Shown here piece by piece: positions 55,900-64,000 of a stretch of 64,000 nt of DNA (the first letter of the stretch is position 1; each line of letters begins with the position of its first letter). The DNA lies in assembly GCF_900113635.1 (NCBI RefSeq), contig NZ_FOQA01000001.1:1-64000 (forward strand). Direction: 5' to 3'. Source of the stretch: Tindallia magadiensis. GTDB lineage: Bacteria > Bacillota > Clostridia > Peptostreptococcales > Tindalliaceae. Position numbers and translations under genes: made by a program. A model generated the notes under the pieces. It did not search any database. It was not told the origin of the DNA and worked only from the letters and a program-made list of their open reading frames with translations.

Positions 55900-55929
55900 T
55901 TGCTGTTAAGAAGTCCTTTGTGCTATAAT
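55900..55929 (+). promoter_or_regulatory. Predicted promoter of tRNA-Sec
   Basis: TTGCTG (55900-55905), an 18-base spacer and TATAAT (55924-55929), ending 29 bases before the tRNA. Confidence 0.65.
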
Positions 55930-55958
55930 AAGTCCTGTTATGGATTGCAGAATTATAA

Positions 55959-56055
55959 GGGAGTAGATGGGTGCTGGTGTGCCCTCTGGTCTTCAAAACC
56001 AGTACGAGGGGTTAGGAGCCTCTTGGGTGGGTTCGATTCCCACGTACTCCCGCCA
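55959..56055 (+). tRNA. selC: tRNA-Sec (TCA)
   Basis: 97 bases with a long variable arm. Acceptor GGGAGTA pairs with TACTCCC, followed by GCCA. The anticodon loop CTTCAAA in a CTGGT/ACCAG stem gives TCA (55993-55995), which reads UGA. The size and adjacency to selB confirm the assignment. Confidence 0.96.
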
Positions 56056-56125
56056 TTGTCATTTATTGAGGGCTTCGGCTCTCATTTTGTTTATTTATAG
56101 AAAGTTTAGTCGGAGGATTGCTGTT

Positions 56126-56575
56126 ATGGACCAGGAAATAAACCGATGTCAGCAAGAATTGAAAGCAAAAGGGTATAAGTTTACAAAACAAAGAAGAATA
56201 ATCATTGAGATCCTTTTATCTTCTCAGCGGCATCTGATGACAGCTAGTCATATTTATGAAGAAGTTAAGAAAAGAAAATGCTCAATAAATTTTTCAACTG
56301 TTTATAGAAACTTGGAAACTTTGCTGGAATGTGGATTAATTAGAAAAGCATTGCTGCAAGATGGAATTGCAAGTTACGAAATAAATACTCATCATCACCA
56401 TCATCATCTAATATGCTTACAATGCCATGATGCCGAAATGATTCATTTTTGTCCTTATGAAGAAATTAATAAACATATTAGAAAAAATACTAATTTTTAC
56501 CCTGTAGAACATAAAATTGAAATATATGGTTACTGTGAACAATGTTGTGAAAAGAATACAAAGGACTTGAGTTGA
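56126..56575 (+). CDS. Fur-family metalloregulator
   Basis: 149 residues from ATG 56126 (CGGAGG upstream). A winged-helix DNA-binding domain (TKQRRIIIEILLSSQRHL, INFSTVYRNLETLLECGLI) is followed by the metal-binding region: a run of six His after INT, CLQCHDAE (CxxC) and a second pair CEQC near the end, giving the structural zinc site. Fur, Zur and PerR cannot be told apart with certainty. It is a candidate reader of the 7-1-7 box at 6994. Its stop overlaps the ruvC start. Confidence 0.93.
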   Translation: MDQEINRCQQELKAKGYKFTKQRRIIIEILLSSQRHLMTASHIYEEVKKRKCSINFSTVYRNLETLLECGLIRKALLQDGIASYEINTHHHHHHLICLQCHDAEMIHFCPYEEINKHIRKNTNFYPVEHKIEIYGYCEQCCEKNTKDLS

Positions 56576-57069
56576 ATATGAGAATTTTAGGAATCGATCC
56601 AGGGTTAGCAACTACAGGCTATGGAGTCATTGATTATCATAAAAATCAATTTCAAGCAGTGCAATATGGAGTGATAAGAACCAGTAGCAAAACTTCAATG
56701 CCACATCGATTGTCCATTATCAATGAGAACTTAAAAGAAGTTATCAAACGATATCAACCGGATGTGATGGCTGTTGAAGAGTTGTTTTTTAACACAAACG
56801 CCAAAACAGCTATGTTGGTGGGGCAGGCCAGAGGGGTTGTTTTACTAACAGCAACAATGGAAGGCATTGAAATATATGAATATACACCTTTACAAGTGAA
56901 ACAAGGAGTAGCTGGCTACGGTCGAGCAGAAAAAAAACAAATACAACTCATGGTAAAAACATTATTGAATCTTAAAGAATTGCCAAAGCCTGATGATGCA
57001 GCTGATGCATTAGCTATTGCCATGTGTCATGCGCATACAGGAAACTTTTGTAATGTATTTAAAGTGTAG
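56572..57069 (+). CDS. ruvC: Holliday junction resolvase RuvC
   Basis: 165 residues from TTG 56572 (AAGGA six bases upstream, TTGA overlap with the Fur gene); ATG 56578 two codons later is the conventional alternative. RILGIDPGLATTGYGVID, AVEELFFNTNAKTA and KPDDAADALAIAMCHA hold the catalytic acidic residues. RuvC cuts the junctions moved by RuvAB. First of ruvCAB. Confidence 0.96.
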   Translation: MNMRILGIDPGLATTGYGVIDYHKNQFQAVQYGVIRTSSKTSMPHRLSIINENLKEVIKRYQPDVMAVEELFFNTNAKTAMLVGQARGVVLLTATMEGIEIYEYTPLQVKQGVAGYGRAEKKQIQLMVKTLLNLKELPKPDDAADALAIAMCHAHTGNFCNVFKV

Positions 57070-57110
57070 TAATCTCTCTTTGAAAGTTTTTAGAAGGGAC
57101 TGAACGAGCC

Positions 57111-57701
57111 TTGATTGAATATATAAAAGGAACAGTTGAGTTTGTAACTAATGAACAGGTTGTTATTGAGGCAAATGGACTAGGATATGGCGTATACTCT
57201 TCGACAAAAAGCCTGTCAAACATTCACGCTGGAACTTCAGTTACTTTATTTACCTATTACAGCGTGAGAGAAGACGGAGTTAGCCTCTATGGTTTTGCCA
57301 GCAAAACTGAATTGGATATGTTTAAAAAATTAATATCAGTAACCAAAATAGGCCCAAAGGCAGCTATTGGAATTCTCTCTACATTTACGGTTGAAACGCT
57401 TTGTCAACAAATTGCAACTCAAAACATTGCAATGATTTCAAAAGCACCGGGAGTTGGGAAAAAAACAGCTGAACGAATTGTATTAGAACTTAAAGATAAG
57501 GTTAAGAATGTAGAAGTGCTGGATGCACAAGAGAATTCTCAGTCAATGCAAAATCCATTATTTGAAGATGAGATACTAGAAGCACTGCTGTCACTAGGTT
57601 ATCAACAACAAGAAGCAAAACAGGCAATCATGGCAACAGCATCGGAAACAACGACAACGGAAACAGGGCTAAAAGCCGCATTGGCCTGGTTACTTCGATA
57701 A
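57111..57701 (+). CDS. ruvA: Holliday junction DNA helicase subunit RuvA
   Basis: 196 residues: OB-fold N-terminus (MIEYIKGTVEFVTNEQVVIE), tandem helix-hairpin-helix (KIGPKAAIGIL, APGVGKKTAERIVLELKDK) and a C-terminal RuvB-binding domain (ILEALLSLGYQQQEAKQAI). TTG start with AAGGG 13 bases upstream, a weak site. Forms tetramers on four-way junctions. Confidence 0.96.
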   Translation: MIEYIKGTVEFVTNEQVVIEANGLGYGVYSSTKSLSNIHAGTSVTLFTYYSVREDGVSLYGFASKTELDMFKKLISVTKIGPKAAIGILSTFTVETLCQQIATQNIAMISKAPGVGKKTAERIVLELKDKVKNVEVLDAQENSQSMQNPLFEDEILEALLSLGYQQQEAKQAIMATASETTTTETGLKAALAWLLR

Positions 57702-57716
57702 TGTGGAGGGGAATCT

Positions 57717-58736
57717 GTGAGTATTGAAGAAAGAATGATAACCACTGAGCTAAAAGAAGAAGATGTAGCGATTGAAACTGGTCTTCGTCCTAGAAGTCTT
57801 AATGATTATATAGGACAGGATAAAACCAAAGAAAAATTTCGAATTTTTATAGAAGCAGCAAAAAGTCGAAAAGAATCTTTGGATCATGTTCTGTTGTATG
57901 GACCTCCAGGATTAGGAAAAACGACGCTATCTAGTATTATTGCTAATGAAATGAATGTAAACATTAGAATTACCAGTGGACCTGCTATCGAAAGGCCTGG
58001 AGACTTAGCGGCGATTTTAACTAATTTATCTGAAAACGACGTGCTTTTTATTGACGAAATACATAGATTAAATCGCTCTGTTGAAGAAATCCTATATCCT
58101 GCAATGGAAGATTATGCTTTAGATATTATTATAGGGAAGGGACCGAGTGCCCGTTCCGTAAGACTTGATTTAAATAAATTCACTTTAATCGGTGCAACTA
58201 CCAGGGCTGGTCTATTAACTTCTCCTTTAAGAGATCGATTTGGTGTGATTAGTCGGTTAGAACTTTATAATACTAATCAGTTAACAAAAATCATTAAAAG
58301 GTCAGCTAAGATTCTTCAAATACCTATTGAAGAAACAGCCGCCGTTGAAATTGCATCACGATCGCGAGGTACTCCACGAATTGCTAACCGGCTCTTAAAA
58401 CGTGTCAGAGATTATGCTCAGGTCAGAGCTGATGGCATTATAGATTCTAATACAGTATCGGAAGCTTTGTATTTATTTGAAATAGATGCATTGGGTTTAG
58501 ATAATATAGACAAAAAAATGATCCTGTCAATGATAGAAAATTTTAATGGAGGACCAGTTGGGTTAGATACTTTGTCAGCATCCACCGGTGAAGAGAAGAA
58601 TACGATCGAAGATGTTTACGAACCATACTTGATGCAAATTGGCTTTATCAGTAGAACTCCCAGAGGCAGAGTAGTTATGAAGAAAGCATACGAACATTTT
58701 CATCTGCCTTATCAGGATCAAAGCGAGGAATCGTGA
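57717..58736 (+). CDS. ruvB: Holliday junction DNA helicase motor RuvB
   Basis: 339 residues. AAA+ ATPase: [19 protein letters not shown], Walker [16 protein letters not shown], Walker [13 protein letters not shown], sensor [18 protein letters not shown], and a C-terminal winged helix ([12 protein letters not shown]). GTG behind GGAGGGG. Its TGA overlaps the next gene. Confidence 0.97.
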   Translation: MSIEERMITTELKEEDVAIETGLRPRSLNDYIGQDKTKEKFRIFIEAAKSRKESLDHVLLYGPPGLGKTTLSSIIANEMNVNIRITSGPAIERPGDLAAILTNLSENDVLFIDEIHRLNRSVEEILYPAMEDYALDIIIGKGPSARSVRLDLNKFTLIGATTRAGLLTSPLRDRFGVISRLELYNTNQLTKIIKRSAKILQIPIEETAAVEIASRSRGTPRIANRLLKRVRDYAQVRADGIIDSNTVSEALYLFEIDALGLDNIDKKMILSMIENFNGGPVGLDTLSASTGEEKNTIEDVYEPYLMQIGFISRTPRGRVVMKKAYEHFHLPYQDQSEES

Positions 58737-58948
58737 TGGAGCAAATAGCTAAAACGATGATATCTTTAGGAACTGTTTTCCTATTGGTGGGTTTCTTTTT
58801 ATTGTTTATAGACAGGATGGGACTAGATTCTTTGCCGGGTAATTTTCTGTTCCAAAAGGGAAGAGTTACATTCTTTTTTCCATTAACAGCCAGTATTATT
58901 ATTAGTGTCCTGTTAACTTTTATTTTTAATATTGTCTTAAGGAAGTAA
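58733..58948 (+). CDS. DUF2905 small membrane protein
   Basis: 71 residues with two hydrophobic helices joined by [20 protein letters not shown], a DUF2905 hallmark. Found next to ruvB or queA in many bacteria; function unknown. It overlaps the end of ruvB by four bases. Confidence 0.88.
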   Translation: MMEQIAKTMISLGTVFLLVGFFLLFIDRMGLDSLPGNFLFQKGRVTFFFPLTASIIISVLLTFIFNIVLRK

Positions 58949-58995
58949 TATGCATAGAGAGAAAAAAATAAACGAGACGCGAAAGAGAGAGGATT

Positions 58996-60027
58996 ATGAA
59001 AACCAGTGATTTTTACTACAAACTTCCGGAAGATCTAATTGCTCAAAAGCCTTTAGAAAAACGTGATGAATCAAGGCTGATGATAGTGAATAAATCTGAG
59101 CATAGTATACAACATAAAAAATTCTGCGATGTTGTTTCGAAATTAAAACCTGGCGATGGACTAGTGGTGAACACCTCCCGGGTAATACCTGCCAGATTAA
59201 CCGGTAGAAAACGATTTACCAATGGAAAAACCGAGCTGTTGCTGTTGAAACAAGAGTTTTTCAATACTTGGGAAGTGATGGCTAAACCAGCTAAACGAAT
59301 ACGAAAAGATACTCAGATAATTTTTGGCAACAATGAGTTAAAGGCAACGGTTCTTGAAGAACGCAATGAGGGTCTTCGGTTGGTTAAATTCCAAAGTGAA
59401 AGTGATCAAACCGTGGATCTTTTAATTCATAAGTTGGGAGAAATGCCACTTCCACCGTATATTCACGAGAAGTTAGAGGATAAAGAAAGATATCAGACGG
59501 TATACAGTGAAACACCTGGCTCGGCGGCAGCTCCAACAGCTGGACTTCACTTTACAGAAGAGATTCTATCAACAATTAAAAGAAAAGGCATTCATATTAT
59601 TCCAATCACTCTACATGTAGGACTAGGAACTTTTAGACCAGTACAGTCAGATAATCTGGATGAACATAAAATGCACGAGGAATTCTTTGAAATTTCTCAG
59701 GAAAGTGCTGCAACAATGAACAAAATTAAGGAAAAGGGTGGCCGCATCGTAGCTGTTGGGACCACTAGCTGTCGGGCATTAGAGTCATCGGTTGGTCTGG
59801 ACGGACAGATCATAGCTGCTAAAAAGTGGACAAATATTTTTATTAAACCGGGATATAAATTTAGGTTTATAGATATATTAGTTACTAATTTTCACTTACC
59901 AGAATCAACACTCCTGATGTTAGTTAGTGCTTTGGCGGGGAAAGATTTTATGCTTAGAGCTTATGAAGAAGCTGTTAATGAGAAATATCGCTTTTTTAGC
60001 TTTGGGGATGCTATGTGGATTGAGTAA
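58996..60027 (+). CDS. queA: S-adenosylmethionine:tRNA ribosyltransferase-isomerase QueA
   Basis: 343 residues. QueA adds the cyclopentene epoxide to preQ1-modified tRNA, making epoxyqueuosine. FYYKLPEDLIAQKPLEKRDESRL, NTSRVIPARL, AAPTAGLHFT and NFHLPESTLLMLVSA are diagnostic. ATG behind AGAGAGAGG. Followed by tgt and yajC, the usual arrangement. Confidence 0.97.
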   Translation: MKTSDFYYKLPEDLIAQKPLEKRDESRLMIVNKSEHSIQHKKFCDVVSKLKPGDGLVVNTSRVIPARLTGRKRFTNGKTELLLLKQEFFNTWEVMAKPAKRIRKDTQIIFGNNELKATVLEERNEGLRLVKFQSESDQTVDLLIHKLGEMPLPPYIHEKLEDKERYQTVYSETPGSAAAPTAGLHFTEEILSTIKRKGIHIIPITLHVGLGTFRPVQSDNLDEHKMHEEFFEISQESAATMNKIKEKGGRIVAVGTTSCRALESSVGLDGQIIAAKKWTNIFIKPGYKFRFIDILVTNFHLPESTLLMLVSALAGKDFMLRAYEEAVNEKYRFFSFGDAMWIE

Positions 60028-60036
60028 AGCGAATGA

Positions 60037-61191
<1,155 letters not shown>

Positions 61192-61192
61192 A

Positions 61193-61221
61193 TTGACAAG
61201 ACGCGATGAATATAGTTTAAT
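61193..61221 (+). promoter_or_regulatory. Predicted promoter upstream of yajC
   Basis: TTGACA (61193-61198), a 17-base spacer and TTTAAT (61216-61221), starting two bases after the tgt stop. Confidence 0.65.
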
Positions 61222-61257
61222 AGGTAACGAGACATAAAATCTGGGAGGAGATATGAT

Positions 61258-61548
61258 ATGCAATTTTCAGGATTGATCATCCCTTTGGGTTTTTTAGCCA
61301 TCTTTTATTTTTTGATTATTAAACCCCAAAAGGCCAAGGAAAAAAAGATTAAACTTATGCGAGAAAACTTGAAAGTTGGAGATGAAGTCGTTACCATAGG
61401 TGGAATCTTTGGTAAAGTTGCGAAAGTAAAAGAAGACATGTTGACGATTGAAGTTGGAGCTGATAAAACTAAGTTAACAATGGCAAAGTGGTCTGTTGGT
61501 AACTTGGTAAATGAAAATGATGAAGAAAGCTCGGGTAAATCGGAATAA
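61258..61548 (+). CDS. yajC: Preprotein translocase subunit YajC
   Basis: 96 residues: one N-terminal helix (about 4-22), then FYFLIIKPQKAKEKK and LKVGDEVVTIGGIFGKV, standard YajC. It associates with SecDF. ATG behind GGGAGGAG. A terminator and then the SCIFF genes separate it from secD. Confidence 0.95.
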   Translation: MQFSGLIIPLGFLAIFYFLIIKPQKAKEKKIKLMRENLKVGDEVVTIGGIFGKVAKVKEDMLTIEVGADKTKLTMAKWSVGNLVNENDEESSGKSE

Positions 61549-61569
61549 ATTGTAAAGCTTAAAAGAAAA

Positions 61570-61597
61570 AACAGCGGAAATACGCCGCTGTTTTTTC
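61570..61597 (+). terminator. Terminator after yajC
   Basis: AACAGCGG pairs with CCGCTGTT, followed by TTTTTTC. Confidence 0.93.
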
Positions 61598-61632
61598 TTG
61601 ACTATATAAAAAATGATATTTGTAATGCTACA

Positions 61633-61662
61633 TTGTTTTTTGAGCATTGCTTATGATATAAT
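61633..61662 (+). promoter_or_regulatory. Promoter of the SCIFF ranthipeptide genes
   Basis: TTGTTT (61633-61638), an 18-base spacer and TATAAT (61657-61662) within an extended TGATATAAT element, 33 bases upstream of the peptide start. Confidence 0.78.
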
Positions 61663-61694
61663 GCTATGGACATTAAATATCCGAAAGGAGTAAT

Positions 61695-61841
61695 ATGATG
61701 ACAAAGAAACGTATTAAAACATTAAATGCCAATAACTTACCTTCTAAAGGTGCAGACACTGGTTGTGGAGAATGTCAGACATCCTGCCAATCTGCTTGTA
61801 AGACTTCTTGTACCGTAGGCAATCAAATTTGTGAAAAATAG
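61695..61841 (+). CDS. scfA: SCIFF ranthipeptide precursor (six Cys in forty-five)
   Basis: 48 residues. The sequence runs MMTKKRIKTLNANNLPSKG and then a Cys-rich core with Cys at 24, 27, 31, 35, 39 and 46 and Thr/Ser between them (CGECQTSCQSACKTSC). This fits the SCIFF family, found in nearly all Clostridia, whose Cys residues are joined by thioether links to non-alpha carbons of other residues by the next gene's product. AAAGGAG is seven bases before the first ATG; a second ATG follows directly. Some ranthipeptides have been linked to quorum-sensing-type signalling; the role here is unknown. Confidence 0.95.
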   Translation: MMTKKRIKTLNANNLPSKGADTGCGECQTSCQSACKTSCTVGNQICEK

Positions 61842-61925
61842 AGATCATAGCGATTGCATAGGCAGGAGTGCAAACTCTCTGCTTTTTCTTTTGTCAAATA
61901 TTATTTGGAAAGAAGGTATCATCAG

Positions 61926-63275
61926 ATGGTTCACAAGTTTAAACGAAATGGCGTCATAATGGCAGTGGATGTGAATTCTGGCGCTGTTCATGTGATAGAT
62001 GAATTGGTGTATCAATTACTAGGGAGCGAAAATGTAATTGATGATAAGTCGCATATAAATCATCTAAATAACATTTATGGTTTTGATATAGTTCAGGAAG
62101 CCATAAAAGAAATAAAAGAGCTTCGTCAAGAAGGATTACTTTATTCTGAGGACTATGCGGATACTAATGCCATGAAACATCAGCCATCAGTTATTAAGGC
62201 AATGTGCTTACACGTAGCTCATGATTGTAATTTATCCTGCGAATATTGCTTTGCAGCCGAAGGAACTTTTCACGGCAACAGAGAAATGATGTCTTTTGAA
62301 ACTGGTAAAAAAGCACTTGTTTTCTTAGCTGAAAACTCAGGAAACCGAAAGCACTTAGAAGTGGATTTTTTTGGTGGAGAACCATTATTGAACTTTTCAC
62401 TGATCCGGGAATTAGTTGATTTTGGAAGGGGTTTAGAGAAAAAAACAGGAAAGATTTTTCGGTTTACACTAACTACGAATGCCCTTGCCCTTACAGAAGA
62501 TAAAATGGATTATATTAATGAGCATATGGACAATATTGTTTTAAGCATAGATGGACGAAAAGAAGTTAACGATAACCTTAGAAAAACACTATCAGGTAAC
62601 GGGTCCTATGATTTGATTCAACCTAACATAAGCAAAATGGTTCAAAAAAGAGGGGATAAAGCCTATTTTGTTCGTGGTACCTTTACTGCAAAACACCTTG
62701 ATTTTTCTTCGGATGTGGTGCATCTGGCAGATTTAGGTTATGATCAAATATCTGTGGAACCGGTAGTTGGACCTGCAGAAATGGAAACAACACTGAAGGA
62801 AGCACACCTTCCTATCATAGAAAAAGAGTATGAAAAACTATCAGAAGAATACTTAAAACGAAAAAACACTAAAAATAAATTTCGATTCTTTCACTTTATG
62901 CTAGACTTACAGCAAGGACCGTGCATGAAAAAAAGATCTTCAGGATGTGGTGCTGGTACAGAATATGTAGCGGTAACTCCTGAAGGTGAACTTTATCCCT
63001 GTCACCAATTTGTTGGTCAACATGAATTTTCTTTAGGAAATCTTGATACTGGTATCACAAACAAATGCCAACAACATAAGTTTGAAAATGCAACTGTTTA
63101 TGATAAAACGGACTGTGTGCAATGTTGGGCAAAATATTATTGCAGCGGTGGATGTCATGCAAATGCTTACTTCATGAACCATGACTTGAACAAACCCTAT
63201 CAGATGGGGTGTCAGATGGAAAAGATACGGTTAGAGACTGCGTTAACTATCATTGCAAGAGAAAGTGGGGAATAA
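61926..63275 (+). CDS. scfB: SCIFF maturase, radical SAM/SPASM protein
   Basis: 449 residues from ATG 61926 (AGAAGG upstream). An N-terminal peptide-recognition domain (MVHKFKRNGVIMAVDVNSG, about 1-90), radical SAM core with CNLSCEYCF (CxxxCxxC, about 101-108) and FFGGEPLLN, and a C-terminal SPASM region with many cysteines (CMKKRSSGCGAG, CHQF, CVQCWAKYYCSGGCHANA) for two extra [4Fe-4S] clusters. It forms thioether bridges in the 48-residue peptide encoded just upstream. It continues into the carbonic-anhydrase-like gene with a two-base gap. Confidence 0.95.
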   Translation: MVHKFKRNGVIMAVDVNSGAVHVIDELVYQLLGSENVIDDKSHINHLNNIYGFDIVQEAIKEIKELRQEGLLYSEDYADTNAMKHQPSVIKAMCLHVAHDCNLSCEYCFAAEGTFHGNREMMSFETGKKALVFLAENSGNRKHLEVDFFGGEPLLNFSLIRELVDFGRGLEKKTGKIFRFTLTTNALALTEDKMDYINEHMDNIVLSIDGRKEVNDNLRKTLSGNGSYDLIQPNISKMVQKRGDKAYFVRGTFTAKHLDFSSDVVHLADLGYDQISVEPVVGPAEMETTLKEAHLPIIEKEYEKLSEEYLKRKNTKNKFRFFHFMLDLQQGPCMKKRSSGCGAGTEYVAVTPEGELYPCHQFVGQHEFSLGNLDTGITNKCQQHKFENATVYDKTDCVQCWAKYYCSGGCHANAYFMNHDLNKPYQMGCQMEKIRLETALTIIARESGE

Positions 63276-63277
63276 GA

Positions 63278-63787
63278 ATGCTTAAGGATTGTAATGGAAG
63301 GAAGCCGGAATGTCATAATTCATGCTTTATAGCCGAGACAGCTAGTGTCATTGGTAAGGTAGTCATGAAAGAAAATGCCAGTCTTTGGTATGGTGTCATT
63401 GCCAGAGGAGATTATAATGATATTTATATTGGAGAAGGTACAAATATACAAGATGGTTCCGTCATACATATTGCCTTCAATCATCCTACGGTGATAGGAG
63501 ATTATGTTACGGTTGGTCATAATGCAGTTATTCATGGTTGTCATATTGGGGATGAAGCTTTGATAGGTATGGGCGCTATTATCTTAAATGGCGCAACTAT
63601 AGGAAGTAAAAGCATCATTGCTGCTGGGAGTTTGGTGCCGGAAGGAAAAGAAATTCCACCAGGGGTCCTAGCGATGGGATCTCCTGCTAAAGTAGTAAGA
63701 AACTTGACAGAAGATGAAAAACAAAACATTCGTCTCTCCGCTGAAGATTATATAGGGTTTGCAAAAGAGCATAAGAAAGAAATATAG
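63278..63787 (+). CDS. Gamma-carbonic-anhydrase-like hexapeptide-repeat protein
   Basis: 169 residues from ATG 63278 (AAAGTGGGG upstream). A left-handed beta helix with hexapeptide repeats: SLWYGVIARGDYNDIYIG, IQDGSVIHIAFNHPTVIGDYV, VGHNAVIHGCHIGDEALIGMG. The three zinc-type His (HIAFNH region and VGHNAVIHG) are in the positions seen in YrdA/PaaY/gamma-CA proteins. Whether it hydrates CO2 or is an acyl-CoA-related enzyme cannot be decided. It sits between scfB and secD. Confidence 0.9.
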   Translation: MLKDCNGRKPECHNSCFIAETASVIGKVVMKENASLWYGVIARGDYNDIYIGEGTNIQDGSVIHIAFNHPTVIGDYVTVGHNAVIHGCHIGDEALIGMGAIILNGATIGSKSIIAAGSLVPEGKEIPPGVLAMGSPAKVVRNLTEDEKQNIRLSAEDYIGFAKEHKKEI

Positions 63788-63825
63788 AATTTTTTCTAAG
63801 AGAGTAAATTAAGGAGGTTTTTTAC

Positions 63826-64000
63826 ATGAAAGCAAAATATATCCTGATTTTTCTCATGATTATGTTTATTGCCATTGCTGGAGTTTTTACAGCTATTAAT
63901 GGATTAAGCATAGGAGAACGACAAATCAGTCCCGTGTCTGAAAGTATTAACCAAGGATTAGATCTGAGAGGCGGAGTGTTTGTTATATTTGAAGCAGATA
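63826..64000 (+). CDS. secD: Protein translocase subunit SecD, 5' part (runs off the window)
   Basis: Only the first 58 residues are present. An N-terminal membrane helix (MKAKYILIFLMIMFIAIAG) and the NQGLDLRGGVFVIFEA segment that opens SecD identify it. SecD with SecF and YajC uses ion gradient energy late in protein export. ATG behind AAGGAGG. The gene continues past base 64000. Confidence 0.92.
   Translation, partial: MKAKYILIFLMIMFIAIAGVFTAINGLSIGERQISPVSESINQGLDLRGGVFVIFEAD

Noticed and set aside
55905-55937. Short direct repeats AAGTCCT around the tRNA-Sec promoter
   Set aside because: Two seven-base copies in AT-rich DNA can occur by chance; no palindrome or second example elsewhere supports an operator.
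55900-56100. 66-residue open frame across tRNA-Sec
   Set aside because: The region is a complete tRNA-Sec with its promoter.
56396-56413. CAT/CAC repeat as a possible microsatellite
   Set aside because: It encodes the histidine run of the Fur-family protein in frame.

Overview
The window is AT-rich, densely packed chromosomal DNA from a Gram-positive anaerobe of the class Clostridia. Support comes from AGGAGG-type ribosome sites, frequent TTG/GTG starts, an rnfCDGEAB ion-pumping ferredoxin:NAD+ complex, an SCIFF ranthipeptide with its radical-SAM maturase, a ribosomal L27 with a cleavable leader next to the Prp protease, an L21 leader and a complete selenocysteine system. The Alkaliphilus/Tindallia type of clostridium is a guess from gene content only. 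I see no insertion sequence, prophage, CRISPR array or rRNA gene, so this is core chromosome with some unusual details.

Layout. 1-616: seven tRNA genes (Val, Asp, Leu, Gly, Lys, Cys, Arg) and a terminator. 617-833: no gene. 834-3776: DegV and a SpoIID-type protein. 3783-4195: promoter and four tRNAs (Gly, Ser, Pro, Phe). 4269-9595: UvrD-type helicase, Dps with a Fur/PerR-type operator, a YczE-like membrane protein, a small CU-motif selenoprotein read through UGA, and an SLH-domain surface protein. 9676-13093: cysteine desulfurase plus ThiI (tRNA thiolation), MoaC and MoaB/Mog. 13105-22127: PBP1A, HflX, a divergent Nudix protein, YigZ, a CoA-binding protein, NadE, YebC and an SH3-NlpC/P60 hydrolase. 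22161-29592: a DRTGG/HATPase/DRTGG/PHP/HATPase signalling cassette running straight into the Rnf operon. 29747-37348: Gx transporter, DUF4321, RadC, MreC, MreD, PBP2 and MinCDE, with no mreB at its usual place. 37385-45537: paired radical-SAM/DUF2344 proteins, RNase E/G, L21-Prp-L27, ObgE, NadD, YqeK and RsfS. 45548-49266: leuS behind a T-box-like leader, a YheO-type regulator with an in-frame amber codon, and RidA. 49320-50627: DacF-type carboxypeptidase on the minus strand. 50809-56055: ComEA-like protein, then selD (itself a selenoprotein), selA, selB and tRNA-Sec. 56126-61548: Fur-family regulator, ruvCAB, DUF2905, queA, tgt and yajC. 61695-64000: SCIFF peptide, its maturase, a gamma-carbonic-anhydrase-like protein and the start of secD.

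How the parts fit. The sel genes and tRNA-Sec supply the machinery needed to decode the two in-frame UGA codons seen here, in selD and in the CU-motif gene; each UGA is followed at the expected distance by a hairpin with a GG-containing loop. Rnf couples ferredoxin oxidation to ion pumping. It sits directly behind a regulatory cassette that in related anaerobes often accompanies bifurcating [FeFe]-hydrogenase genes. MoaC and MoaB imply molybdopterin enzymes elsewhere in the genome. No gap without a gene exceeds 300 bases.
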